Source: Nymphaea colorata (lineage: Eukaryota > Streptophyta > Magnoliopsida > Nymphaeales > Nymphaeaceae). Taken from it: 64,000 bases of DNA. The stretch covers positions 24,260,131 through 24,324,130 of the forward strand of contig NC_045140.1 of the NCBI RefSeq assembly GCF_008831285.2. Direction: 5' to 3'. The notes under the pieces are model-generated. The model ran no database searches and was not told the origin of the DNA. It was given only the letters and a program-made list of their open reading frames with translations. The position numbers and the translations under genes were made by a program. Of the stretch, positions 1-11,183 are shown in pieces. The first letter of the stretch is position 1; the number at the start of each line of letters is the position of its first letter.

Positions 1-40
1 ATATCATCGTTCGGTTCGATTCTCGTGGGTGCTGTTCAAT
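1..40 (+). repeat. possible 3' part of a tRNA-derived SINE at the window edge
   Basis: The first bases contain a Pol III box-B-like string (GGTTCGATTCTCG) followed by GTGGGTGCTGTTC. A SINE-like fragment near 54148 has the matching order, AGTTCGATTCCCG then GTGGGCGTTATGTTC. The likely box A lies outside the window, so this rests on similarity to the second copy only. Confidence 0.3.
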
Positions 41-1930
41 TAAATAATAAAAAAGAAATGCAATCCATACAAAGTTACATTATGACCCTAGACCTTAGGG
101 GAGACGGCACTAAGCAAGAGCTAAGGTGTTTAGATGTATTAGAACTTATGATTATTAGATAAGATAAGCATGTTTGGATGGAAAGTTACTTTTACCAAGG
201 TGGTGATTTAGCAATTTTTTTGGGTGACGGGGATGCAGCCACTTTCTTCCTTACCAGAACAAGTCAATAAGCAAGTTAAGAAAAGGCCAATGCATGCCTT
301 GAAACAAAAACAGTAATCTCTCTCTCTTTTCATTTGCTAGAAGGCTTCTTGTCCTGGGAAGGTCGGCTCTTAATTGCAGCATATCTTGCTTTGGCTTCTG
401 GTTCATGGTCACTGATCTCAAGTTGCCTCTCCTTTTTCTTTTTTGGTATTTCACCCTCATTAATCCAAGTGTCCTTGTGGGGTAATGTGTTTTCAAATAT
501 AGCAAACTCTATATATAAGGTGGCGCGTCCACATGTTTTCTAGCTGGAGAGGAAAGAACACAGAAAAGTGTTGGAGAGGAACCCGTAATTCGAAGGCATT
601 AAGATCATGTAGGTGACACAGGCAAACAAAAACAGACTAGATTACAAAATTCATATACAGAGGATTTTTTTCAATTCAACCCTGTGAGAAAAATCTTCCT
701 TTCAGTTCATAAAGTCTTGGAGAGCGATGGGTTTTCCCAATCTTTTCCTCTTGTTTTCAGGAAAAGAAGTGAAAGACCAGAGTAATTTGCAGTCTTACTT
801 GGTATAAAAATTTTAATGGCAAGTCTTTTTTATGAAACATCACCCTCAATGGAAAGTATTGTTCTTCTCTACAGAATGCAGGAAACCTCCAAAACAGAAG
901 GAAAATAGAGCTTAGAATCGATTCGAGGCCCAAGCTTTTTAGGGAAAAAAAACAGAGGCGTTGAGTTGTCAAGTCAAAAATAAAGCAATTTTGTTCTTCT
1001 AGATTACAGATGAACCAAACAGTTGATAATCGGAAAAAAAAAAGTTGCAAATTTCACCCCTACTTTCCCCACATGCGAGTCTAGGAAAGAGGATAAACTT
1101 GAAGAACCAAGGGAACTAGTACTCCTCTCATTACAACAACAGTAATAATAATAATCATAACTATTCTGGTTATTATTATTGTTGTTATTGTTGCTGTTGT
1201 TGTAAATTATTGTCCCTAGTTTGTATGTGAGAAACTGGTTATATGCATAGACCGGTGTACCTATACACCATGGAAGGGCACATGTCATGCATCAGAAGAA
1301 GATACATAACCACCTCTCTTGTATGTGCTTTTTAGGGTGCATATGATCGGCTACGGTTCAAGGCATTGAAGGTTAACTAAAAGATTGTTCATGGCTATTT
1401 GAGTACTTTCCTTTTGAGTGAAAGAACTGAAAAAAAAAAAACTTCAAAGCGAAGATATAAGAAATTCGATTCGCTGAAAATAATCCCAATATTTCTCTGT
1501 TCAGCAAATTCATGTAAAGAACCAGCAAAAAGGAAGAAAAAAAGGAAGAGATAAAAAGCAAAGATCTCGGCCACATTCTGATTTTAATCAAGTTGCAAAT
1601 AATACAGCTGATGGGCAGATGAATTTCGAAACGCCTGAATGGTGAATGAATCGGAGGCTGTCTATTTTATACATCAATTCACATCTCAACAAAGGAAATG
1701 AGGAAAAATGAAAATCTCTCAAAAAATTATTCCAACAGTGCTTATGGAACAAAATCTTGATAAAAATGAGCTTGATAGCAGGAAGAATCTTTGTTTCGAA
1801 TCTTGACTTCAATTCAAGGTCCTTGAGAACCTATCCTAACGATCAAAAAAGGCAGAAAGAAAAGAAGAAAATTTCATAAAACCAAATATTCCAAACCTTT
1901 AAAAGAGACTTCAACAGTGATGCGCGCAAG
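41..1930. other. intergenic, no gene seen
   Basis: AT-rich DNA with short chance reading frames that match no family I recognise. The only structure is an imperfect trinucleotide palindrome at 1131-1205: AAC/AAT repeats on the left face GTT/ATT repeats on the right, and could pair as a hairpin. Confidence 0.5.
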
Positions 1931-2450
1931 TAAGGTTGGGCATCGGGCCATGCCAAGCTGGCCCAAGGCTCGACAAAGTTGTGCTTGGGCTTTTGGTGGC
2001 AGCCCAAGCTCGGCCCGCTTAATTATTAGGTCAGACTCGACAATCAACTTCATACCTCTTGGGTACCTAGTTTTTGTTTATCCTTATTTGAAACTCTTAA
2101 CATGTTATTTTTTAATATTTAAGATACACACATTGATGTGTTTGCAAAAGAGCTATAAGTGACACAAAAAAAGTTTTTAAAGGAGTCATTAGTGATGCAC
2201 CAAAAGTTTGTATGTGGGCATTATATATATATATATTTATTGAGAGAGTGCGAGAGAGAAAAAAACAAAAACAAAATAAAATTTTTGAGACATAATTTTT
2301 AAATACATATATCGAGTTGGGTCGAGCATCCAATACTTGGCTTACTTCAATTTGACCCAAACAAATTTTTTTTTGCCGGGCTAACTCAAATGTCAAATAG
2401 CCAACCCAAACCCAACTCATAGACTCATACGGGTCAGTTGCCCACCCTTA
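1931..2450. mobile_element. hAT-like non-autonomous element (MITE)
   Basis: A 520-bp unit starts TAAGGTTGGGCA and ends TGCCCACCCTTA, an 11/12 terminal inverted repeat of the 'GGGTGGGCA' kind seen on plant hAT elements. The flanking octamers are CGCGCAAG (1923-1930) and GGTGCAAG (2451-2458), a 6/8 match consistent with an aged 8-bp hAT target duplication. The subterminal parts are rich in GGGCC/GGCCC and GGGTC/GACCC words. No transposase frame is present. Repeat and flank are read directly; the superfamily is inferred from TIR and duplication length. Confidence 0.65.
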
Positions 2451-2458
2451 GGTGCAAG

Positions 2459-3165
2459 AGAAGCCTTTTTTGCCATTATGTTTACGTGGCAACAAAATAT
2501 TTACATAAGATAGGATGGCAAAATGATAGATATAAGCTCACCTTTTACATTATTTACTATAGGTACTCATCTATTTCAAGAAACTAACATGTAATTTCTT
2601 TCTATAAAAAATATTAAAACATAAGAACATCTTAGCATTTTAATCATTTGCGGACTTTGCTGGAATGCTAGGATTGGAGTGATACCGTCGGGCTTTCCAT
2701 TAGAGAAAAAAAGACTGGCGGTCAGCAACGGAATAAAAAAAAATTTGATGGAGGGGCATTTGTTTAAAAATACTTAAATTTGGTAGGATAAAATAAATAT
2801 TTAACATTCTTATTTAAAAATAAAAAACTTTTAAAAAACATGTAAGCAATTGCACACACTAGTCAACCACAACCACAATGTAGCTACGCCATTGCTGGTG
2901 GCAGCTGCCCTTGACCTCGACAAAGAGGAGAGTCAATGATATTTTTTTTATATGTTTAAAATGATGAATACAATGGTAAATTATTTTATTCTATAATTTT
3001 TTTTATAAAAAAAGCATTGTTTGTGAGTTTTTTAGAAGAAAAATTAGCGTCTCGTGTGAAAGGTAAGCGCTTAATTGTTATTGTTCTGAAGATTTACATG
3101 AGAGCGGGGAACAACAGTTGGAAAAAAAAAGGGGAGGAAGCCGGGCAAAATCTTGATCATGGGGA
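2459..3165. other. upstream region of the MATE gene
   Basis: AT-rich sequence with poly-T and poly-A runs and no coding signal. Apart from the TATA box annotated separately, I see no recognisable control element. Confidence 0.4.
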
Positions 3166-3173
3166 TATAAAAA
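3166..3173 (+). promoter_or_regulatory. TATA box of the MATE gene
   Basis: TATAAAAA lies 78 bp before the start codon at 3251, a normal distance for a plant TATA box with a short 5' leader. A CT-rich leader follows it (TCCACGCCTTCTTCCTTC). Confidence 0.6.
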
Positions 3174-3250
3174 CCCCTTTGCTCGCGGCTTTTCACTCCA
3201 CGCCTTCTTCCTTCAAAACCGAGCACAGATTTACGTAGGAGAGGAAGAAA

Positions 3251-5127
3251 ATGTGCAGGCCACCATCTCCTCCTTCTGCTTCCTCCTCTTACCTTCTCTT
3301 TCCAGACGAAAATCGTCATCTCCCCATCAAAGCCACGTCCTCCCTCTCCGACCACGATGACTCTCATACTCTCCACAAGTGGCCTGCTTTCTCTGAGGTA
3401 AAACAAGTTATCCACATTTCTTGCTTTTTTTTTTTTCTCTCTCGTGAACACACAAACATACACGAAGATGATGAATGCCCACAAGAGTGGCATGCTCCCA
3501 ACTTTGTAAAATTATGTATTCCCCATTTCTGAGAAGCCAAAGGCCGAATGAAGTGGACAATTGAGATGTAAGATTGAAAAGAGCAAATTGGTGAAGAGGG
3601 ATAACCAGAAAAGAGTGAGATATGAGTATGAGAGGCGACTTGGTTGTGTTGCTGCAGGTGGTGGAGGAGATGGCGTCCATCAGCAAGATCTCGGGACCGA
3701 CCTTACTGACGGGACTGCTGCTCTACTCCAGAGCGATGATATCCACGATCTTCCTGGGCTACCTGGGTGAGCTCGAACTTGCCGGTGGCTCGCTAGCAAT
3801 CGGCTTTGCAAACATAACGGGTTATTCCGTCATATCTGGTCTGGCGATGGGGATGGAGCCCTTCTGCGGCCAGGCCTACGGCGCCCAGCAATGGAAGCTT
3901 CTGGGCCTCGTTCTGCAGCGCACCGTGCTCGTTCTCCTCTCCGCCTCGCTGCCAATCTCCGCTCTGTGGGTCAACATTCACCGCGTCCTTCTCTGGTGCG
4001 GCCAGGACGAACGCATCTCCTCCACAGCTTCCACCTTCGTTTTGTTTTCTCTTCCCGACCTCGTCTCCTTCTCTTTGCTCCACCCTCTGCGCATCTATCT
4101 GCGCGCGCAGAATATTACCTTCCCTGTGACGCTCTGCTCCGCCATTGCCATCGTCCTCCACCTCCCAGCTAACCTGCTTCTGGTTGTCTATCTCAAGATG
4201 GGCGTCGCCGGCGTGGCTCTCGCCTCCGCCTGGACGAACATCAACATGGTGGTGTTGCTCGTGGCGTATCTCTGCCTCTCCGGCGTGTACCGCCGCTCGT
4301 GGGTGGCGCCCGGCCGGGACTGCCTCCGCGGGTGGGGTGGGCTGCTCCGGTTGGCGGTGCCGACTTGCGTGTCAGTCTGCCTCGAGTGGTGGTGGTACGA
4401 AATCATGGTGGTGCTCTGCGGGCTGCTGGCGGACCCAAAGGCGACGGTGGCGTCGATGGGGGTGCTCATCCAGACGACCTCGCTCGTGTACGTCTTCCCA
4501 TCGGCGCTCAGCCTCGGCGTCTCGACTCGGGTAGGGAACGAGCTCGGAGCGAACCGGCCGGGGAGGGCTCGGCTCGCCGGGTTGGTGGCGATGGGTTGCG
4601 CGGCAGCGCTCGGCCTCTGCGCCATGAGTTTCGCTGTGGGGATGAGGCACAGGTGGGGCCGTCTCTTCACGTCGGACCCGCAGATACTGGCGCTGACGTC
4701 TGCAGCGTTGCCCATCGTGGGGCTGTGTGAGCTCGGCAACTGCCCGCAGACCACCGGCTGCGGCGTGCTCCGCGGCTGCGCCAGGCCATCCGTGGGCGCC
4801 AACATCAACCTCGGCTCCTTCTACTGCGTCGGCATGCCCGTGGCCATCCTGCTCGGCTTCGTCGCGGGAGTCGGCTTCCGGGGACTCTGGCTGGGCCTGC
4901 TCGCCGCGCAGGCCACGTGCGCCCTGGCCATGATGTGCGTTCTCGTCAGGACCGACTGGCAGCTCCAGGCCGAGCGGGCCAGGGCGTTGATGGGGAACGC
5001 TAATGAAGATGGTGGCGGAGGCGGCGGCGATGGTGGAACCACTGAGGTGGTGGTGGACGACGGCGGCCGTCTGGGGAGTGCAGATGATGTTGAGAGTGAA
5101 GCTGAGCCGTTGATGAGTCATGTCTGA
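3251..5127 (+). CDS. MATE (DTX) efflux carrier, ADP1/DTX48-56-type clade
   Basis: Two exons, 3251-3397 and 3658-5127, join in phase 0 (CTCTGAG|GTAAAA ... TTGCTGCAG|GTGGTG) to give 538 aa, about the family's usual length. Exon 1 is a 49-residue hydrophilic N-terminus; exon 2 carries the multi-pass membrane body. Family landmarks are EPFCGQAYG (116-124), CLEWWWYE (290-297), STRVGNELGANRP (338-350) and CGVLRGCARP (417-426). The acidic Gly-rich tail ends SEAEPLMSHV. Known relatives are proton-coupled exporters of organic compounds on endomembranes or the plasma membrane; several affect growth and leaf ageing or move abscisic acid. The substrate here cannot be read from sequence. The start ATG is the first after the TATA box. 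Exon 2 is strikingly GC-rich, so long antisense frames across it are shadows. Confidence 0.93.
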
Positions 5128-5299
5128 TGGTGGGTGACAGCAATTTTCTTCTGTGGTGTACTTTTTTCCTTTTTTTTTTTCCCTCCCTTCTACTTTGCTC
5201 TTAATATCACCCACTTACTGTAAATTGTTATTGATAGAGACTGGAAATTGATATAAGAGTTGGAGACGTATTTTCCAAGTACTGCATGCACCTACTTCA

Positions 5300-5305
5300 A
5301 ATAAA
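5300..5305 (+). terminator. possible poly(A) signal of the MATE gene
   Basis: AATAAA about 170 bp after the stop codon, in an AT-rich stretch that follows a T-rich tract (5161-5190). The position suits a 3' UTR, but the hexamer is common in AT-rich DNA. Confidence 0.35.
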
Positions 5306-6665
5306 ACCAAAAAGTTTCCCCATTTCCGTTTCTCTCATCGTTTCTGTTTTAACCGTTCTTGCTTTATCCTTCTTAGTGTTGCTCTTCCCATGTTGTTGAA
5401 CAGGGAGATTGAAGATGCGGTTCAAGGGCCAGACAGGCCATCTGATGCGTGTCAGGTTAAGAGAAAGAGAGAGAGAGAGAGAGACTGTGAGGGCCGAGTG
5501 GAGTCCTGCTTGAGTGTGGTCTCCATCTTCTTGGCCAGCTCAATATAAGTTCCCTGAAAGGGCTAAAAGAAAAGGCAGGTTCCTAATGAAGTTCTGCTAA
5601 CATGCATGGTCAGTGTTTGCTCCCCATTTGTAAATTTCCTTTTCTTGTTATGGTGGGGTTTGTTCTCTCCAAAAATATCTCCTCTCTGTGTTTGTTCTCT
5701 TCTCACCTTAAAGACCGGTTGCTTTCTTTTAACAGGCAAAGCAGCCTCGTGACTGTCACTAATTTCGTGGGGACGTCGTGTATTCCAATCTCAAGCAAGC
5801 ATCATTCGAACGGATTTAAAAAAATGCTTACGTTATGTGCTAGCTAATGAAGTGCTTAATTTCTCTTGGAGTAAAGGAATTAAGAGAAGAAAGAAATCTA
5901 GATCCATAGTTCATATGAAGATCACATTGATCAGAGAGACAGGTTAACTAATTACCCTTTAAGCAAGGAAATTGAGATCGCTAATGAACGGTAGAAATCG
6001 ATAATTATCGAACAAGCAGATGAAAAGAAAAGGGTGGGGAGGAGGTCGACGCTATTCTTGGTCTGCATTAAATATTCTATATGAAAACTGTGACGATCTG
6101 CCGATGGATGAACATTGAAAATGGTAAGATTGTAGAGAGGTAGGTGCAGTAAAAATCCTGTCCCTTCTATCGAAATCATGAAGAAGCAAAGAGCTGCGCG
6201 GGTGGCTCCGGCAACTGCACACGGCACAGTTGCGGGCACTTCCAAAAGCCCTCTCATTCGGCACACTGTGGTTACCTAGAATAGCCATATGTTCCCAAAC
6301 CGGCGACATCTCTGTCCTCCGTCCACGTATAAAAGTCCTAGCATCCAGATCTCCACATACCACAGAGAGAGAGAGAGAGTATATTGCATAAAAGCCAACG
6401 AGAGAGAGAGCATCATGAACGTGAGCATGTCATACAGATCATTTTCTCAGATGCCATTATTAAGTTTTGTAAGGATTTCAAAAACTTGATTGCGAAAACT
6501 TTTATGCTTATGAAATTATTATCCACTTGGGGAAAAAGGCTCGACTTGGATGTTGATCTCTAAATGAATGTTATCGATAACACAGGCTTTGCAAGTTATA
6601 AAAGAACAAAGTCGCAAGGATAAGGTTCACCAAGGTGTGCTGGACATAAGAGAGAGAGAGAGATA
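5306..6665. other. intergenic, no gene seen
   Basis: No supported coding region. It holds GA microsatellites near 5462-5483, 6363-6379 and 6649-6662. Short frames show no family features. Confidence 0.45.
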
Positions 6666-6775
6666 GGATGCAACTTTCCACAAGGTCATCCATCTCAGTG
6701 CTACTTTTATCCAAGCATGCTTAACTTTAGAATTTTGATGGAATCTAATGCATTATTATGTGCATGTGTGCGTGT
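6666..6775 (-). pseudogene. decayed 5S rRNA-like sequence, copy 1
   Basis: Read on the minus strand, this matches plant 5S rRNA over most of its length. The internal promoter region reads AAGTTAAGCATGCTTGG (5S: AAGTTAAGCGTGCTTGG), followed by a match to the GAGTAGTACTAGGATGGGTGACC region as AAGTAGCACTGAGATGGATGACC, and an end TTGCATCC (5S: TTGCACCC). Nearly all differences are C-to-T or G-to-A, as expected of methylated decaying DNA. Part of the GTCCTCGT stretch near the 3' end is missing. It is not a functional 5S gene. A second copy in the same orientation starts 287 bp further on. Confidence 0.75.
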
Positions 6776-6952
6776 AGGGGGGGAGAGAGAGAGAGAGAGT
6801 ATTAATCAACATGACTAAAAATAAGTCGCTCCCATTAGGATGTTGGAAGGACTACAACGCTCCCATCGAACTGATCGGAGAGAAACAAAAACCACCAACG
6901 AAGGAAGAACAACATATGATGGCAACAACAGTTGACATACCCCAACAAAACC

Positions 6953-7052
6953 ATCTACAAAGTAGAACTTTTCAGGAGGTCACCCATTTCAACACTGTTT
7001 TTACCTATGCACACTTAACTTGGGAGTTGTAATGAGATCCAATGCATTATTT
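6953..7052 (-). pseudogene. decayed 5S rRNA-like sequence, copy 2
   Basis: On the minus strand it contains ATGGGTGACCTCCTG exactly as in plant 5S rRNA, AAGTTAAGTGTGCAT for the internal promoter region, and TAATGCATTGGATCTCATTA for the 5S TAATGCACCGGATCCCATCA. Changes are again mostly transitions. A (TA)n(GA)n microsatellite lies directly against its 5S 5' side. With copy 1 it could be the two LTRs of a Cassandra-type TRIM or two units of a dead 5S array. Confidence 0.75.
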
Positions 7053-7053
7053 C

Positions 7054-7104
<51 letters not shown>
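7054..7104. repeat. compound (TA)n(GA)n microsatellite
   Basis: About 20 bp of TA dinucleotides run straight into about 30 bp of GA dinucleotides, beside 5S-like copy 2. Confidence 0.95.
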
Positions 7105-7108
<4 letters not shown>

Positions 7109-7236
7109 ACTTGTAGAATGTAAAAGTACTCATATAAACTATATTCAGTAATCCAATTCCATTAATCTAATACAGTGACTTACGTTCTGCCATATTATAA
7201 GTACTAGTTTTCCAAAATGCGTGCATGCACACAAAA

Positions 7237-7261
7237 AGAGAGAGAGAGAGAGAGAGAGAGA
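7237..7261. repeat. (GA)n microsatellite
   Basis: Pure AG dinucleotides. They are preceded by GTGCATGCACAC and followed by ATTATCAAC. The GA tract after 5S-like copy 1 is preceded by GTGCATGTGTGCG and followed by TATTAATCAAC, so this may be a further fragment of the same repeat. Confidence 0.8.
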
Positions 7262-8253
7262 TTATCAACGCTGTCATTTCTGTTGCTTAACCTTCTTCAT
7301 AATGTTGTTCTTGAAAGTAAACTCAAACGCATCAGGTACAAATAGCAAACTTTCGAGCCAATCTATGCATGTAAATGTGAAAGTTCAATATAATTAGTTC
7401 TTAACATGCAAACCATGCTTTTGCTTGAACGAAATTTGAAAATCATGGTTCCTATACATGAAATTTGAGGGCTCTCTAACCCAATTCTGATCCTTCGACC
7501 CGCTGAAAAGCAATTGGATGTAAGAACTAGTTTGAACTAAACCAATTTTGAGTCTTAGGATTTCGAACCAGAAATGTGGAACTATCTGTTTAACTTTGTC
7601 CTCTATTCCTCTCCCCCGATACATGGAAGTATCAGATTCATTCTTTGAACGTTTCTGGCATCTTCTCATTCACCATTATATGTTCCTTTTAACGCATAGA
7701 TCAGATTCTAAAAGTTCGAACAAGTTTTTTATCAACAATCATAATCTTTTTTAACAGATAATTCAGTTTAGACGTTAAATAACAGTGGTAGGCACTTATA
7801 TGAAAAAATGTTTGTGATTGTTCTTCATTTTACTTTAAAACAGTCCAAGTTAGCTCATTCATACATGTTGAATGGCCCTAGAGATCCAACTTCAATTTCA
7901 TGGCAAACAACATAATTATATGATGCATTACTACATGACATATTTTAAAAGTTTATATATACCCCGTGCATCTATGACATAATGCGCATGTCACAAGTTC
8001 AACACTCCCAATGATGAGCGACTATGTTTCTTCTGATGAAACCATAGATTACTTCCCTTTCCCCACTCCGAATTCCTACAGTTTTTGTCATTCATTCCTG
8101 TACTTGTGTACTTGTTACCCTCTCAATCTCTCGATCGACATGTTTTCAGAGGAAACTCTTTTCTTTACCGTGTGGAGCCAACTAAAAAGAAGCCGACAAA
8201 GGCTCCTTCCTCTCTGCGTGTGCGCCACGTCTCCATGTTCGGCATCCTCTCAC

Positions 8254-8284
<31 letters not shown>

Positions 8285-9519
8285 TCTATTCTCTTTGGCC
8301 GGTGAAGCATTCTTCTGAATCATTCAACGGCGGAACTTTTCAATAGAAGGTTGTACCATTCCAGCACCACCAGTTGGGCACCTTCTTCCCCTCTCACTTC
8401 TCGACACGCGCACGCCTCATCTGCGCCCCCTTTCCTCGAATCCCTCGCTTCCCAATTCTATTCAAGGCAAAAGCATGAACAAAAGCCACATTGGTTCTAA
8501 AGATACCCGACCATCGATCTTTCCTTGATCTTCCCCATTGCCAATCCGGCTGTACTAATCTCATCCAGATCTCTGTCTCTACCGTCCCTCCAACGCAGAG
8601 GCCATTAATCTGCAATCGTTAACTGTGTTTCCTCCAATGCAATCGGATCTCAGTGAAAGAAGATCCCCACGATCGGAGCTTGATCAGGTTCTCAAAATCT
8701 TGTATATGCCACCAAGATATGCCATTTTTGCGATGTTCTTAGTGACACGACTGCACACGTTATCGGATGGCGAAGGCACGTACGAGCGCATTATACTCTG
8801 CAAGTTTCATCGTGTAGACAATCTTTACTTAATGCAAAGTTTATTCTGATCCTGCGTACCAAAGGCAACCAAAGAGACTTATTTCACTATCGGACAACCT
8901 TTTCAACAGGGGTGGAAAAAAATCGTTGTTAAAAAGAAAGGTCCAATTTTCTTCATTCAGTTTGAGTGCAAGTACAGAGCGTCACAATACAACCTTTCAG
9001 GTGCAGTATTCGGCCAATCAGGCAAATTCTTGTATTACATGAACATAGTTTGATGGAAGAAGCACAAGAGCTACTCTATGTACCTACTGATTATGCTTCT
9101 CTATGCTAGTTAACCAATTGCTCAAGATCTTCGGGGGTAGGGGGAATGAGGGTCTTCAGCTCTTTTCTGGGTGGTGGGTTGTTAGTTTCTGCGCTTTTGA
9201 AAACTAGTTAACTAAATCCATAAATTTAATCCAATTATTACAAACCCCCATGAAGAAACAGGGTCAAGATGGAGATCTACTTGCTCCAAACGGCAAATAA
9301 AAAACATTCCCCGTCTTGATATCCTTTACCAACCGCTCGGCTTGCTGTTTATCTCAATTTAATGGACTGTTTCATCAAAAGCCCAATCCCAGCTCCAACC
9401 TTGTTGCTAAAATATCTAGGAAACTTCAAAAGAATAAGAGTCCTTGCAAATGGTAATTTTTTCCTCCTTTAGATTTTGGTGCACTCTGAGAAAAATGGAC
9501 ACAATACAACACTTGGGTC
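7262..9519. other. intergenic, no gene seen
   Basis: No supported gene. A (GA)n run lies at 8254-8280. The stretch 8380-8690 is less AT-rich and CT-rich, with a short ATG frame at 8637 (MQSDLSERRSPRSELDQ) running up to a possible donor CAG|GTTCTC at 8688. It looks like a leader plus first exon, but I found no following exon and do not call a gene. Confidence 0.4.
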
Positions 9520-9700
9520 AGCTCTGGCGCAGTTTTAACGGTGCCATTTTAGCGCCCGCCAATACAAGCGCCAAAGCTCGAACCGCCACTACCGCTTACA
9601 ATGACGAAAACGTTTAGCGACAGAGCTACTGTCGCTATTTTAGCGCCAGAAACAGAGGGTTAACTGACGGTCAAATCGCTGCGTGTAACCGACCCAACCG
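9520..9700. repeat. AGCGCC-rich repeat cluster with hairpin, possible DNA-transposon end
   Basis: ATTTTAGCGCC occurs at 9546-9556 and 9637-9647, with further GCGCC words near 9567. TAGCGACAG (9615-9623) faces CTGTCGCTA (9629-9637) across a 5-base loop. Clustered short GC-rich subterminal motifs in AT-rich DNA are typical of CACTA or MULE ends, but no terminus or target duplication was found. Confidence 0.35.
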
Positions 9701-9965
9701 TCAGGGATGGGCCATATAATTGACCTGGTAAAACGCAAGCCCTTGTCTTGGATGTTAAGCACTTTGGATTATAGTTTTGAAGTTAGAAAACTTTTGATGG
9801 CCTCTCATTGTACCCCAAATTTGGTTGGAACCTTTATGTCATACACGAATCCATGAATAGTTTTAGATTCCTTTGCACATTGTGCAGGCCCTCTATTGCG
9901 TAGCAAGAAGAGCTCGTTTCATAATTTGTATAGCTAGGGGAGAGGCCTGCCAAACCCTATTATGC

Positions 9966-9984
9966 TATATATATATATATATAT

Positions 9985-10024
<40 letters not shown>
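9966..10024. repeat. compound (TA)n(GA)n microsatellite
   Basis: TA dinucleotides (9966-9984) followed by GA dinucleotides (9986-10024), in the same order as at 7054, 11092 and 31284. Confidence 0.95.
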
Positions 10025-10026
<2 letters not shown>

Positions 10027-10669
10027 CACACACTTTTGACAACAATAAACGAGACAACTCAAAATTTTGTTTATATCTCTCTTCATCAAATGTTTAATAG
10101 TTAATATTTTAACTGTCTACTAATATATGTAAAGTTGTATATGTGTGTGTTGACAATCAGTAAGGCTTAATGGAGCTGCAACATTTTCAAAAGAGGTTGC
10201 TTTCCAAAGCGTGTCATTCTTGTTGGTATGCATGATGTGAACCGATTTCTCCTGGCACAACATCACTTGTCAAAAATTTGCGCCGATATTTTTGACCAGC
10301 ATGCATGTGGCCCAGTAAGGGTACTTATTCACTTTGTATTGGAGGAGGGGTGGGGGTCTCTGTTATAAAAAGATAACGCCCACAATATGACGACGGGCAC
10401 TTTTTATCATCAATTAGGAACTGCACTTGCATCTTATTGGTTGAGAATCCCAGTTGGGAGAAGCAAAGCTGCTATGGCTGCCCACAAGTTAGAACCAAGC
10501 CACAAGATTAAAAAAAAGAAGCATTTGAAGCCCCTCTTTCCTCTAACAACAAGCCTAGCCGTCATCTGCATATAACAGAATATTTTCCTGCCAACACTTT
10601 GTAAAGCATTTCATGAAGAGAGGGAAGTGTATATATATATATAAACAAATGATGATTCTGACTATTTAG

Positions 10670-11068
10670 AGTCACCTAGCCATATCTAACCGTCCATCTG
10701 AAATAGATAAATGATTGGGAGAAAAACAATGAAAAAAAATACTAATAATCAATGACGAAATGGTCTACCCTCTTTTTCTCATTGTTTTTCTTTTAATCAG
10801 ATCGAAGTTAGATGATTAGGCGAACTTTAAAAACTACCATTCAATTTTCCTATATATACATATATATAGGAAAATTGAATGGTGACTTCGAATTTTCAGA
10901 GTTATTCAACTATCTAACCGGGCCTGTCTGATTCAATATGAAAAACAAGGATAAAAAGAAGATGAATATTTTTGTTATATAGTATTAGTTCACTATTTTT
11001 TCTCCATGTTTTCTGTTATCCATCCATTTGGATCAGATGGATGATCCTAGTTAAATGGCTTGGTGACT
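10670..11068. mobile_element. foldback (long-palindrome) MITE
   Basis: The centre is a perfect 23-bp inverted repeat (10836-10858 and 10861-10883) with a 2-bp loop. Homology between the arms continues outward with mismatches to the ends: AGTCACCTAGCCAT at the left faces ATGGCTTGGTGACT at the right, and TTTTTCTTTTAATCAGAT on the left matches the reverse complement of GTCTGATTCAATATGAAAAA on the right. Almost the whole 399 bp could fold into one hairpin. No coding frame is present and I could not fix a target duplication, so the superfamily is open. Confidence 0.65.
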
Positions 11069-11090
11069 TTGGATAATGAGAACTACACTC

Positions 11091-11091
<1 letters not shown>

Positions 11092-11181
<90 letters not shown>
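11092..11181. repeat. compound (TA)n(GA)n microsatellite
   Basis: About 49 bp of TA and 41 bp of GA, the longest compound microsatellite in the window. It begins 23 bp beyond the foldback element. Confidence 0.95.

Positions 11182-11183
<2 letters not shown>

Noticed and set aside
3622-3657. ATG inside the MATE intron, in frame with exon 2
   Set aside because: It would replace the 49-residue exon 1, lacks a leader of its own, and lies just upstream of the acceptor TTGCTGCAG. The TATA box and exon 1 ATG fit better.
4188-5214. Long minus-strand open frames opposite the MATE exon 2
   Set aside because: The exon is GC-rich, so stop codons are rare on the other strand. The sense frame has clear MATE motifs; the antisense frames have none.
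6666-7052. Functional 5S rRNA genes
   Set aside because: Both copies carry many transitions, including in the internal promoter and conserved arms; copy 1 has also lost part of its 3' region.
8394-8849. CT-rich patch with short frames on both strands
   Set aside because: It looks like a leader plus short first exon, but no downstream exons or homology could be found.
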